From: an uncultured Collinsella sp.
GTDB taxonomy: Bacteria; Actinomycetota; Coriobacteriia; Coriobacteriales; Coriobacteriaceae
Direction: 5' to 3'
Assembly: GCA_900768435.1 (NCBI GenBank)
Contig: CAAGCW010000011.1
Span: 21,924-85,923 of the forward strand
DNA: 64,000 nt
Part shown: piece after piece, positions 1 through 7,917 of the stretch
Layout: each line of letters opens with the position of its first letter
Position numbering within the stretch: position 1 is the first letter of the stretch
Notes under the pieces: model-generated
Databases searched by the model: none
Told to the model about the DNA's origin: nothing
The model's input: only the letters and a program-made list of their open reading frames with translations
Program-made: the position numbers and the translations under genes

Positions 1-211
1 GCACGCAACTGTCGCATGCGCCGCAGCCGTCCTGCTCGCACAGGAAGGCTTGGGCGAGCGCCCACGCGGCATCGAGCTTGCCCGCGCCGGGGGCGCCCAA
101 AAACAGGTAGGCGTGCGATGCACGGCCGCTGGCGACGGCATTGGTCAAAAAGTCGCGCACGCGCTCTTGGGTGTCGAGCTTGGCCAGCAGGCTTGCCTGA
201 GCGGGGGCCAT
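1..211 (-). CDS. holB: DNA polymerase III delta' subunit, N-terminal part (runs off the window)
   Basis: Clamp-loader subunit of the replicative polymerase. Only about the first 70 residues are in the window. The reading begins MAPAQASLLAKLDTQERV, then LFLGAPGAGK gives a Walker A loop near residues 38-45, followed by four cysteines (CEQDGCGACDSC) matching the zinc-binding module of delta'/tau AAA+ subunits. The ATG lies one base after the tmk stop, and tmk-holB adjacency is common in Gram-positive bacteria. The gene could in principle be dnaX, but the tmk linkage and the N-terminal style favour holB. The rest lies beyond the left edge. Confidence 0.85.
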   Translation of the reverse strand, partial: MAPAQASLLAKLDTQERVRDFLTNAVASGRASHAYLFLGAPGAGKLDAAWALAQAFLCEQDGCGACDSCV

Positions 212-212
212 G

Positions 213-896
213 TTACTCGGCCTCCTTGGCAAGCGCGGCGGCGACAGCATCCTGGGGGATATCGAGACCGTACGCGCGAACCTGCTCGACCGTCTTCTCG
301 AAAACTTCCTCGACGGTCGTAGTGGCGTCGATGAGCTTTACGCGGTTTGGCTCCTCGGCAGCAATGGCACAAAATCCCTGGTACACACGTTCCTGGAATG
401 CCATGCCCTTAGCCTCCATGCGATCTGCCGCGCCACGGGCTGCCATGCGTAGCGCCGCCTGCTCGGGCGTGATGTGGTAGACGAGTGTGAGCGCCGGGTG
501 CGTTCCCGCGACGGCCAGGTTGTTGGCGTCGCGCACCATCTGGCGGTCGAGGCCATCGGCAAACGCCTGGTAGCAGGTCGTGGAATCGTAGAAGCGATCG
601 CACAGGACCACCTTGCCGGCCGCAAGGGCGGGGGCTATGACCTCGTGCACCAGCTGGGCACGCGCAGCCTCGTAGAGCAGCAACTCGCAGGTGTCGCCCA
701 TCGCCATATTGGCGGGGTCGAGCAGCAGGGCGCGAATCTTTTCGCTGATGGCAGTGCCACCCGGCTCGCGCAGAGTTACGACCTGATAGCCAGCGAGGTC
801 GAGCGCACGGGCAAGCAGACGCGCCTGCGTGGACTTGCCGGCACCGTCAACGCCCTCGAGCGTGATAAAGCTATGTTGAGCAGGCTCAAAAGCCAT
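213..896 (-). CDS. tmk: Thymidylate kinase
   Basis: Phosphorylates dTMP to dTDP in the cytoplasm, feeding dTTP synthesis. The 227-residue protein has the P-loop GVDGAGKST near residues 15-23 and the DRFYDST motif (DR-Y/H signature) near residue 100. Length fits the family (about 205-230). The ATG start is backed by AGGAAGG about 9 nt upstream. It is followed after one base by holB, so the two are probably translated from one mRNA. Confidence 0.95.
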   Translation of the reverse strand: MAFEPAQHSFITLEGVDGAGKSTQARLLARALDLAGYQVVTLREPGGTAISEKIRALLLDPANMAMGDTCELLLYEAARAQLVHEVIAPALAAGKVVLCDRFYDSTTCYQAFADGLDRQMVRDANNLAVAGTHPALTLVYHITPEQAALRMAARGAADRMEAKGMAFQERVYQGFCAIAAEEPNRVKLIDATTTVEEVFEKTVEQVRAYGLDIPQDAVAAALAKEAE

Positions 897-1000
897 GGGC
901 GCAGCCCCTTCCTACAAGGCGCGTAAATGCAGATATATCAACTAAGCCATGATACCCCAGTGCTCGGCGCGTCCCCAATGGCTAAAGGCGCCTTTCCAAA

Positions 1001-1065
1001 GTTGCGGTGAAATAGGGACTGATTGAAGCTCTGAGACCGCCAAACAGTCCCTATTTCACCGCAAC
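1001..1065. repeat. Perfect 21-bp inverted repeat with 23-nt loop
   Basis: Arms at 1001-1021 and 1045-1065 are exact reverse complements; the shared word is AATAGGGACTG / CAGTCCCTATT. It sits between the divergent tmk and zinc-ribbon genes. There is no T-run, so it is not a normal terminator. A fragment of one arm (GTTGCGGTGGAATAG) recurs at 44190-44204. Confidence 0.85.
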
Positions 1066-1092
1066 GTATGATGGGGAATTTTGGATGCTGGG

Positions 1093-1098
1093 TATAAT
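1093..1098 (+). promoter_or_regulatory. Probable -10 box of the zinc-ribbon gene
   Basis: A perfect TATAAT lies 37 nt before the ATG at 1136. No convincing -35 box is visible at 16-18 nt spacing. The gap allows a leader of about 30 nt that holds the GAAAGGAG ribosome site. Confidence 0.5.
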
Positions 1099-1135
1099 CG
1101 TCGTATTGCATTGAAATGTGGCGAAAGGAGTGGCA

Positions 1136-2119
1136 ATGTCTCGGTATTGTGCCTCGTGCGGCAAGCTTCTTGCAGATGATGCCAAGTTCTGCACCTCGTG
1201 CGGTGCACCCGTTGAGCAAACAGCCGCGAGCGATAGCCAGCCCGCTTTTGAGCAGACCGGCTCCCTTGATACGCCGCAAGCCAAGGCGGACGACTCCCTC
1301 GCCTATAGCCCCGACCCCGCCGCAAGGACCGAGGCCGTCGAGACCACGCAGCGCATACCCGTCGCGAGCGGCTCGCCCCAACAGCAGCCGGCTCCCGCAT
1401 ACGCGCCCGCTTCGCCACAGACCCCCGCTTCCAAAAAGAGCGGCACCGGGCCGCTTATCGCCGTTATCGTTGTGCTGGTGGCGATCATCATCGCCCTGGT
1501 CATCTTCTTTGCAATCAGACCGTTCGACAACGCCGCCACGCAGACGACTGCCGAGGTAGCTAAGCTGCACCATGACGTCGACGACGATGACCTAAAGCCT
1601 CTCGGCGATCCCAACAGCCTGTACGACGATGATGACGATGACGACGAGGATGGCGGCGAAGCAACGCTCTCCGAGCAGAACCTCTACCGCCGACTGAGCG
1701 AATACTACGACCTGCTCGAAGATCTCGACAGCCAGGTCCGTGGCTGCGCGCAGAACTTCAACGGCAACTATCTGGAAGAGGATCGAACCACCCGTCAAAA
1801 TCTCGCCGACGTCGCCGAGCGCACGGAGGACACCATCGAGCAGTATTACGACATCGTCGAGGACCTGGACGTCCCGACGAGCTCCAAGAACTACAGCTCC
1901 TGGAAGGACATCATCGCCCTGTACGACGACCTGGATCACCGCATTGACGCAATCTGTGATGCCTGGGAGATCAGCCTGAAATACGCCAAGCCTGCGGACC
2001 ACAAGAATGAGATCGTGGCGCCGCTGTCGCGCGACAACGTGGCGGGCACCAATGACAATAAGTACCGCCTAGACTTTGAGGAGCGCTATCCAGGCGCCAA
2101 GCCTGTCGAGGTGAACTAG
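1136..2119 (+). CDS. Zinc-ribbon membrane protein, function unknown
   Basis: The N-terminus is a zinc ribbon, CASCGKLL followed by CTSCG (two CxxC knuckles, residues 5-24). A Pro/Ala/Gln-rich linker follows, then one strong membrane helix (residues about 108-130, GPLIAVIVVLVAIIIALVIF), an Asp-rich stretch (about 165-175) and a predicted helical C-terminal domain. Topology is probably zinc ribbon in the cytoplasm and the C-terminal domain outside. I chose ATG 1136 because GAAAGGAG sits 6 nt upstream; a GTG in frame at 1118 lacks a ribosome site. This architecture is common in Actinobacteria and Firmicutes, but no function can be assigned. Confidence 0.8.
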   Translation: MSRYCASCGKLLADDAKFCTSCGAPVEQTAASDSQPAFEQTGSLDTPQAKADDSLAYSPDPAARTEAVETTQRIPVASGSPQQQPAPAYAPASPQTPASKKSGTGPLIAVIVVLVAIIIALVIFFAIRPFDNAATQTTAEVAKLHHDVDDDDLKPLGDPNSLYDDDDDDDEDGGEATLSEQNLYRRLSEYYDLLEDLDSQVRGCAQNFNGNYLEEDRTTRQNLADVAERTEDTIEQYYDIVEDLDVPTSSKNYSSWKDIIALYDDLDHRIDAICDAWEISLKYAKPADHKNEIVAPLSRDNVAGTNDNKYRLDFEERYPGAKPVEVN

Positions 2120-2137
2120 CGCTTTGTCGTTCCCGAG

Positions 2138-2195
2138 CCGGCAGTTAGGGACGTTCCTAAGCTGCCGGCAGAAAAGGAACGTCCCTAACTGCCGG
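2138..2195. repeat. Perfect 21-bp inverted repeat (GTCCC family)
   Basis: Arms at 2138-2158 and 2175-2195 match perfectly. The left arm contains TTAGGGACGTTCCT, and the loop carries a further CTGCCGGCAG palindrome. The 27-nt stretch 2145-2171 recurs at 34979-35005 with two differences. It lies between the zinc-ribbon gene and the shared terminator. Confidence 0.85.
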
Positions 2196-2197
2196 AT

Positions 2198-2237
2198 AAA
2201 AAACGAGCGAGGATCATGGGACCCTCGCTCGTTTTTT
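2198..2237. terminator. Bidirectional intrinsic terminator
   Basis: Stem AAAAAACGAGCGAGG / CCTCGCTCGTTTTTT with a short loop and T-runs on both strands. It separates the convergent zinc-ribbon gene (plus) and topA (minus) and can serve both. Confidence 0.9.
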
Positions 2238-2259
2238 GGGCATTGTTTCGACTGCGCCG

Positions 2260-4851
2260 TTACTTGTCGGCGACCTTCTTGGCCGTCGTCTTCTTGGTGG
2301 TCGACTTCTTGGCAGTCGACTTTTTCGCCGTCGAAGTCTTCTTCGCAGCGGTCGTCTTCTTCGCCGTGCTCGCCTTGGTTGTGGTCTTGCGGCCACGGGC
2401 GGGCTTCTTCTCCTTGGTCGGGCAGTCCATGTTGACGCAGATACGCCACGGACCGCGCGCCGTGTTGACCACCACGATGGGGGCGCCGCACTCGGGACAG
2501 GTCTCGCCCGTCGCCTCGAGCTTGCCACGCGCCGGCAGTGGATAGCTCACGCCGCAATCGTCATAGTTGGTGCAGCGGATAAAGCGCTTGCCGCTCTTCT
2601 CGCTCTTGTGTGCGATCAGGTCGCCATGGCGTCCGGCCTCGGCACACACCTTGCACTCGCCCACCTTAAGGTCGGGCTCGTAGTTGGTGGGGCACGTGGG
2701 GTTCACGCAGATCTCGAAGGCCTTCTGGCGGAACGGCTGGCACTTGATGCGCGGCGCACCGCACTCGGGGCACACGGCGGCCTCGCCCTCGAGCGGGCTT
2801 ACCTTGACGCCACTCGGCACCGGATAGGTCACGTCGCAGTCGGGCCAGCCCATGCAGCCAATGAAGCTGCCGCGGGTCTTGGCGCTCGTCTTCATAACCA
2901 GGTCCTTGCCGCACTTGGGGCAGGCGCCCACGCGCGCATCAGCCGTGACGGCGTCGCTGATGGCATCGCCCAGCTCCTGCGTATGCTTGAGCAGCTCGTC
3001 GAGCACGCCGGCCAGCAGCGCACGCGAGTGCGTCACGACATGCTCTTCGGTGTCCTCGCCGCGCTCCACGCGAGTCATGTCGCCGTCGAGCTCACTGGTC
3101 ATATCGGGGCTCGTGATGCGCGGGGCAAACTGCGACAGCGCGTCGATGATGGCGATGCCCAGCTGGCTCGGCTCCACGGGATCGTTTTTGAGATAGCGCA
3201 CGGCGTACAGGCGCTCGATGATGCTTGCGCGCGTGGACTTGGTGCCCAGGCCGCGCTTTTCCATCTCCTGCACGAGCTTGCCCTGGCTGTAGCGTGCGGG
3301 CGGCTCGGTCTGCTTGGCCTCGAGCTTAATGTCGAACACGTCGACCGTGTCGCCCTGCTCAAGCGGCGGCATCTGCTCGTCGCGCTTGAGCCCGTACGGG
3401 TACGCCTCGCGGAAGCCCGGGGTCACGAGCACATCGCCCGAGGCCACGAACGGCTCACCGTTCACGTCGAGCTCGAGCTTGGTGTTCTCGATGGTCGCGG
3501 GACCCATAAGCGTCGCCAGGAAGCGGCGGGCGATGAGGTCGTAGAGCTTGCGCTGGCCGCCATCGAGTGTGGTCGGATCGCCTTCGCCCGTGGGGTAGAT
3601 GGGCGGGTGGTCGGTGGTCTCGACTTTGCCGCGCGTGGGCTTCATGGGGCCGGCGAGTACCTTTTTGCACACGGGCGCCAGCGCCGGGTTGATCTTTGCC
3701 AGGTCGCTCACCACGGCGCCCAGATCGAGCGTCGCAGGGTACACGGTGTTGTCGACACGCGGATAGCTGATGAGGCCCGCCATGTAGAGGGACTCGGCGA
3801 TGCGCATGGTACGTGCAGGTGAGATGCCCTCGGCCGCGGCGGCAGCCTGCAGCGAGGTCGTCGCAAACGGCGTGGGCGGCTGCTGCTTGCGGGAGCGCTT
3901 GGTCACCGCGGCGACGGTTGCCGTCGTAGCGCCGTCGACGTGGCCGTACGCCGTCTCGGCAGCATCTTTGTCGGTAAAACGTGTCGTCTTGTGCGCAATC
4001 TTAAAGCGGTCATCCTCGGCAGCACCCTGAGCGGCACCCATGCCGCGAATCTGCCAATAGTCCTCGGGCACAAACGCCATGCGTTCGCGTTCGCGCTCGA
4101 CCACCAGGGCGAGCGTCGGTGTCTGCACGCGGCCGGCGGAGCGCACGTTGCCAAAGCCGCCAAACTTGGCGAGCGTCAGGTAGCGCGTGAGCACCGCGCC
4201 CCAAATGAGGTCGATGTGCTGGCGGCTCTCGCCGGCGTCGGCCAGATTCTGGTCGAGCGAGACAAGATTATCGAAGGCCTGCGTGATCTCGGCCTTGGTA
4301 AACGAAGAATACTGGGCGCGGGCGACCGGCAAGTCCGGCGCGACCTCGCGCACCTTGTTGAGGGCGTCCGAGCCGATCAGCTCACCCTCGCGATCGAAGT
4401 CCGTGGCGATGATGACGCTGTCGGACTTCTTGGCAAGGTTCTTGAGCGAGCGAATGAGCTCTTTCTCGGCCGGTAGCTTAATGACGGGCGCCCAGGTGAG
4501 ATAGGGCAGGCTCTCGAGCTTCCAGCCCTTGATGGAAATGCCGTCGGCAAGGAACGGCTTGCGCTTGGTGTCGTAGGGCGGACGAGCCAGGCCATCGGGC
4601 ATGTCGGCCGGCAGCATCTCGCCGTCCTCGGTCACCGAATACCAGCCCAGCTTTTTATCGAACAGCACGCTGTCGCAAAAATCGGGCGCAAGGATGTGAC
4701 CGGCAAGGCCGATCGTCACGCACTCCTCGCCCTTCCACTCAAAACGGTAGATGGCGGTGTTGTACACCTTGTCCTTTTTGGGCTTGCCCGTGGACAGACG
4801 CTCGGCGATCTGACGCGCGGCGTCGTTTTTCTCGGCGATGATGAGCTTCAA
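2260..4851 (-). CDS. topA: DNA topoisomerase I, type IA, archaeal-like, with Lys/Thr-rich tail
   Basis: Relaxes negative supercoils through a 5'-phosphotyrosine intermediate. The 863-residue protein starts with a TOPRIM domain (AEKNDAARQIAERL; acidic motif TDFDREGELIG near 150-160). SAGRVQTPTLALVVERERE lies near 238-256 and the catalytic Tyr is about residue 363 in LISYPRVDNT. That active-site context is the archaeal form; Escherichia coli TopA has ITYMRTDST. Four Cys4-type zinc fingers (about 640-810) follow, then about 50 residues of Lys/Thr/Ala repeats resembling histone H1 tails. The start is TTG with AGGAG upstream. It is last in the tat-hyp cluster, 54 nt after hypB. Confidence 0.9.
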   Translation of the reverse strand: MKLIIAEKNDAARQIAERLSTGKPKKDKVYNTAIYRFEWKGEECVTIGLAGHILAPDFCDSVLFDKKLGWYSVTEDGEMLPADMPDGLARPPYDTKRKPFLADGISIKGWKLESLPYLTWAPVIKLPAEKELIRSLKNLAKKSDSVIIATDFDREGELIGSDALNKVREVAPDLPVARAQYSSFTKAEITQAFDNLVSLDQNLADAGESRQHIDLIWGAVLTRYLTLAKFGGFGNVRSAGRVQTPTLALVVERERERMAFVPEDYWQIRGMGAAQGAAEDDRFKIAHKTTRFTDKDAAETAYGHVDGATTATVAAVTKRSRKQQPPTPFATTSLQAAAAAEGISPARTMRIAESLYMAGLISYPRVDNTVYPATLDLGAVVSDLAKINPALAPVCKKVLAGPMKPTRGKVETTDHPPIYPTGEGDPTTLDGGQRKLYDLIARRFLATLMGPATIENTKLELDVNGEPFVASGDVLVTPGFREAYPYGLKRDEQMPPLEQGDTVDVFDIKLEAKQTEPPARYSQGKLVQEMEKRGLGTKSTRASIIERLYAVRYLKNDPVEPSQLGIAIIDALSQFAPRITSPDMTSELDGDMTRVERGEDTEEHVVTHSRALLAGVLDELLKHTQELGDAISDAVTADARVGACPKCGKDLVMKTSAKTRGSFIGCMGWPDCDVTYPVPSGVKVSPLEGEAAVCPECGAPRIKCQPFRQKAFEICVNPTCPTNYEPDLKVGECKVCAEAGRHGDLIAHKSEKSGKRFIRCTNYDDCGVSYPLPARGKLEATGETCPECGAPIVVVNTARGPWRICVNMDCPTKEKKPARGRKTTTKASTAKKTTAAKKTSTAKKSTAKKSTTKKTTAKKVADK

Positions 4852-4905
4852 AAGAGGCTCCTATCTCGTATCTCTGCGGCTACGCCCGCCCTCTTGGCGG
4901 CCGAC

Positions 4906-5589
4906 TTACGCCCTTGCTTGCTCAATCTGCCCGATGAGCCAATCGCACCAGGCATCCATGCCCTCGCCCTTGCGCGCGCTCACGGCAAACCGCGGCGCTT
5001 GCGGATTGAGGTCATCGAGTGTCTTAGTATACCTATCCATGTCAAAATCGAAAGCCGGAGCCACGTCGACCTTGTTGAGCAGCTGCGCGCCGGCGTGTTG
5101 GAAGATGCCCGGGTACTTGATGGGCTTGTCGTCGCCCTCGGGCACCGAGAGAATCATGATGGACAGGTTCTCGCCCAGGTCAAAGTCGACCGGGCAAACC
5201 AGGTTACCCACGTTTTCGATAAAGATGACGTCGATGTTCTCCAGACCGACGGCCTGGTCGAAGGCGTCGACGGCCTCCATGATCATGTTGCCCTCGAGGT
5301 GGCACAGGCCGCCCGTGTTGATCTGGATGGCGGGCATGCCGGCTTCCTTCATGGTGATGGCGTCGACATCCGAGGCGATATCGCCCTCGATGACGGCGCA
5401 GCGCAGGCCGGCTTTGTCACGCAGGCGCTCGTTGGTGCCCAGAATCGTGGTGGTCTTACCCGAGCCGGGGCTCGACAGCACGTTGATCACGTAGGTGTTC
5501 GTCTGCTCAAATCGCTGACGCAGCTGATCTGCCAGGCGCTCGTTGCGCGACAGAATCGGCGATGCAATATCAATCGTTTTCTCGGCCAT
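4906..5589 (-). CDS. hypB: Hydrogenase nickel-insertion GTPase HypB
   Basis: GTPase that delivers nickel to [NiFe]-hydrogenase large subunits together with HypA. The 227 residues show the SIMIBI-class P-loop SSPGSGKTT (about 39-47), the switch-region metal site GGLCHLEG with Cys-His, ENVGNLVCP and the guanine-specificity motif LLNKVD. The N-terminal His-rich nickel-storage region of some HypB proteins is absent. An AAGGAG site precedes the ATG. It follows hypA by 55 nt. No hydrogenase structural gene is in the window, so the client must be elsewhere; urease is an alternative nickel client of related proteins. Confidence 0.93.
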   Translation of the reverse strand: MAEKTIDIASPILSRNERLADQLRQRFEQTNTYVINVLSSPGSGKTTTILGTNERLRDKAGLRCAVIEGDIASDVDAITMKEAGMPAIQINTGGLCHLEGNMIMEAVDAFDQAVGLENIDVIFIENVGNLVCPVDFDLGENLSIMILSVPEGDDKPIKYPGIFQHAGAQLLNKVDVAPAFDFDMDRYTKTLDDLNPQAPRFAVSARKGEGMDAWCDWLIGQIEQARA

Positions 5590-5644
5590 ACTTAGCGCTC
5601 CTTACTTTGGCCCCTTTATACCCCATCATTAGATGGCTAGCGGG

Positions 5645-6001
5645 CTAATCGTCGGGGGTTTCGATTTCGATACTTGCGATATCGAGCTCGCGGCCGTGCA
5701 GCAGGCGCACGTTGGCGCCGCCACACTGGGGGCAGCGACAATGGAAACGGTCGTGCTCAAAGACCTCGCCGCAGTCCAGGCACTCGCTTTGTGGATGGAC
5801 CTCCTCCACGGCAAGCTCGCAGCCGCGCGTGAGCGGGTCCTCATCGCGAAACGTCTCCCACGCAAAGTCGAGTGCCTCGCGCACGACCTCGGTCATATCC
5901 CCGATACGAAGCGTTACCAAAACGGCGCGCGAGGCCCCCGCCCCACGCGCCGCGCGAATCACTGTATCGAGTATGCCGTTGACAATGCCAACCTCGTGCA
6001 T
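5645..6001 (-). CDS. hypA: Hydrogenase nickel metallochaperone HypA
   Basis: Nickel chaperone acting with HypB. It begins MHE, whose amino terminus and His2 form the nickel site in the family, and has the zinc knuckle pair CLDCG ... CPQCG near residues 74-95. The length of 118 residues is normal. Its ribosome site (GAGGAG) is inside the last codons of tatC, 6 bases upstream, so translation is probably coupled to tatC. Confidence 0.93.
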   Translation of the reverse strand: MHEVGIVNGILDTVIRAARGAGASRAVLVTLRIGDMTEVVREALDFAWETFRDEDPLTRGCELAVEEVHPQSECLDCGEVFEHDRFHCRCPQCGGANVRLLHGRELDIASIEIETPDD

Positions 6002-6007
6002 ACCGAT

Positions 6008-6799
6008 TTACTCCTCGTCGTCCTCGTCGTCCGAGAACAGGTCCAGACGGCTCACGAACAGGCCCTCCTTGCCCTCGCGCGCGGTAATGACCACGCGAGC
6101 GATGGCGAGCGAAATCTCGTAGAGCGAGAGCAGGGCGCCATACATGAGACCCAGCGTAACGGGCGAGCCGTCGGGCGTAATCACAGCCGAGCCCACGAGC
6201 AGGCCAACGTATACGTAACGCCAGGCGCTGCGGAAGGCCGCATAGGACACAATGTGGAAAACGGACAGGTAGAAGATGATGAGCGGCAGCTCAAACGCCA
6301 CACCAAAGCCGATCATAAAGAGCAGCTCCATGTTGACGTAGTTCTCCAGGTCGGGCAGCGCGGTTGCGACGGCCGAGGTCTCGCCGATGAGCCACTCAAA
6401 GCCCGCCGGAATAATGACGAAGTAGCAGAAGATGGCGCCCAGAAAGAACAGCACCGTCGAGGCGAGCACCGTGGGTACGACCCATTTGCGCTCGTTGGGG
6501 CGCAGTGCCGGCAGGAAAAATGCCAGGATCTGCCAGATGATCATGGGCGTGCACATGACCACGGCCATCTTGATGGCCAGCGAGAAGCGCAGTCCAAAGC
6601 CGCCGAGCGTGGTGGTGATGTAGAACTTACCGTCCGGCACAAAGGAACGGATGGGGTCTTCCAGGATGTCGAGCACCACGGGTGTGGCGAAATACAGCAC
6701 GATAGCGGCGGCAAACACCGATACGACCACGATGGTCAAGCGGCGACGGAGCTCTCCCAGGTGATCGAAGAGCGGCATACGCGCAGGTCCGATAGGCAT
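6008..6799 (-). CDS. tatC: Sec-independent protein translocase TatC
   Basis: Membrane receptor of the twin-arginine pathway that exports folded proteins such as cofactor-loaded redox enzymes. The 263 residues begin with the conserved cytoplasmic motif FDHLGELRRRL, then six hydrophobic segments and the P-rich loop PALRPNERKW typical of TatC. The C-terminal tail is acidic (SDDEDDEE). The start ATG overlaps the tatA stop by one base, which implies translational coupling. Clustering with hypAB suggests that the main cargo is a hydrogenase; this is inference. Confidence 0.94.
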   Translation of the reverse strand: MPIGPARMPLFDHLGELRRRLTIVVVSVFAAAIVLYFATPVVLDILEDPIRSFVPDGKFYITTTLGGFGLRFSLAIKMAVVMCTPMIIWQILAFFLPALRPNERKWVVPTVLASTVLFFLGAIFCYFVIIPAGFEWLIGETSAVATALPDLENYVNMELLFMIGFGVAFELPLIIFYLSVFHIVSYAAFRSAWRYVYVGLLVGSAVITPDGSPVTLGLMYGALLSLYEISLAIARVVITAREGKEGLFVSRLDLFSDDEDDEE

Positions 6800-7383
6800 T
6801 ACTCATCGCCTCCCTTCGGGGCATCGGCGGCAGCAGTCTCGGCAGCGTCCTCGGCCTCGAGCTCGCGAGCGAGCTGGTCGACGACAGCCTTGCGCTTGCG
6901 GGGACGGCGGGCGTAGAGGTCAGCCGTCGTGGGCTCTGCCGGCTCGGGCTCGGGCTCTGCAGCAGGCTCGGGCTCGACGGCAGCATCAGCAGCAACGGCA
7001 GGCTCTGCACCCTCGGCCTCCTCGGCAACACCTTCGCCCTCAGCAGCACCCTCGCTCGCGGCCTTCTCGGCAGCAAGACGAGCGCGACGCTCGGCAAAGG
7101 TCTCCTTCTTGGCGGGCGCCGCCGTCTCGGCGGCATCCTCGTCCGCATCGGAATCGTCGTCGGTCGCAGCAGCCTTCTTGGGCTTGACCGGGGCCGACGC
7201 GGCCTCGCTCACCGGATCGATAATCTCGGACTGAACAACGGCCGTCATCTTTTCCTGCGTCTCGCGGAACTGACGGATGGCACGGCCGATCGTGCGGCCC
7301 ATCTGCGGGAGCTTATCCGGGCCAAACAGCAAAAAGCCGAAGACCACGATGATCGCGAGCTCACCCTCTCCAATACCAAACAC
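6799..7383 (-). CDS. tatA: Twin-arginine translocase TatA/TatB-family subunit
   Basis: Single-span subunit that forms the Tat pore with TatC. The protein starts MFGIGEGELAIIVVFGFLLF, then the hinge FGPDKLP and an amphipathic helix, as in TatA/B. I chose GTG at 7383 because GGAGG lies 5 nt upstream; an in-frame upstream ATG would add 15 unconvincing residues. The tail (about 140 residues) is unusually long and rich in Ala, Glu and Pro, closer to TatB than to typical TatA. Only one TatA/B gene is visible here, so it may serve both roles. Confidence 0.85.
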   Translation of the reverse strand: MFGIGEGELAIIVVFGFLLFGPDKLPQMGRTIGRAIRQFRETQEKMTAVVQSEIIDPVSEAASAPVKPKKAAATDDDSDADEDAAETAAPAKKETFAERRARLAAEKAASEGAAEGEGVAEEAEGAEPAVAADAAVEPEPAAEPEPEPAEPTTADLYARRPRKRKAVVDQLARELEAEDAAETAAADAPKGGDE

Positions 7384-7536
7384 ACATACCTCCAAGGCTC
7401 GATGTGAGTCGAGCCCGCACCGCGCCATTCGGCCGGAACTCGTCTATTCATTCGGTCAAGTATAGCGCCCGGACGCCAAAACGTCCGAGCGCATCACAAA
7501 CATATGCCAAACGGCACGCCCTTTTGGGGGCAAAGA

Positions 7537-7851
7537 TTATGCAGCGGTGATCGAAATCTCCTGGTCGACACCCAACAGCTGAACCACGCGCATCACCGGG
7601 GGCTGCACATTGGTGCAGCTAAAGCGCTTGCCGTGGTCGGCCGCGTGGTGCGCGGCGCCCACGAGCACGCCAATGCCCGTCGAATCGATGTAGCTCACCT
7701 GGGCAAAATCGAGCTCCACGGCCTCAGTGGGCTGCTCGAGCGCCAGGTCGATGGCATTGCGCAGGCTATCGGCGTTAGAGATATCGATCTCACCGGTCAC
7801 CTTAATGGTGTAGAGCTCTGGCGTGGGGTTGGTGGAAATACCCAAATCCAT
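7537..7851 (-). CDS. STAS-domain protein (anti-sigma factor antagonist-like)
   Basis: A 104-residue single STAS domain, as in SpoIIAA/RsbV. The phosphorylatable serine is in IDSTGIGVL near residue 58. In the family the unphosphorylated form binds a partner-switching kinase (anti-sigma factor) and frees a sigma factor. No kinase or sigma gene is adjacent, so it is an orphan here. AAAGGAG lies 7 nt before the ATG. Confidence 0.88.
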   Translation of the reverse strand: MDLGISTNPTPELYTIKVTGEIDISNADSLRNAIDLALEQPTEAVELDFAQVSYIDSTGIGVLVGAAHHAADHGKRFSCTNVQPPVMRVVQLLGVDQEISITAA

Positions 7852-7917
7852 GTATACGCTCCTTTACGTATCGAAAGTGCGGACAGTACTGGGCGCGGAC
7901 TTGCGGGGCCCTACGCG

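Noticed and set aside
2236..3822. Long plus-strand frame of 528 codons opposite topA
   Set aside because: It is antisense to topA, whose motifs are unmistakable; long opposite-strand frames are common in high-G+C genes. The same applies to other long antisense frames over purH, aminotransferase, his and pcrA genes.
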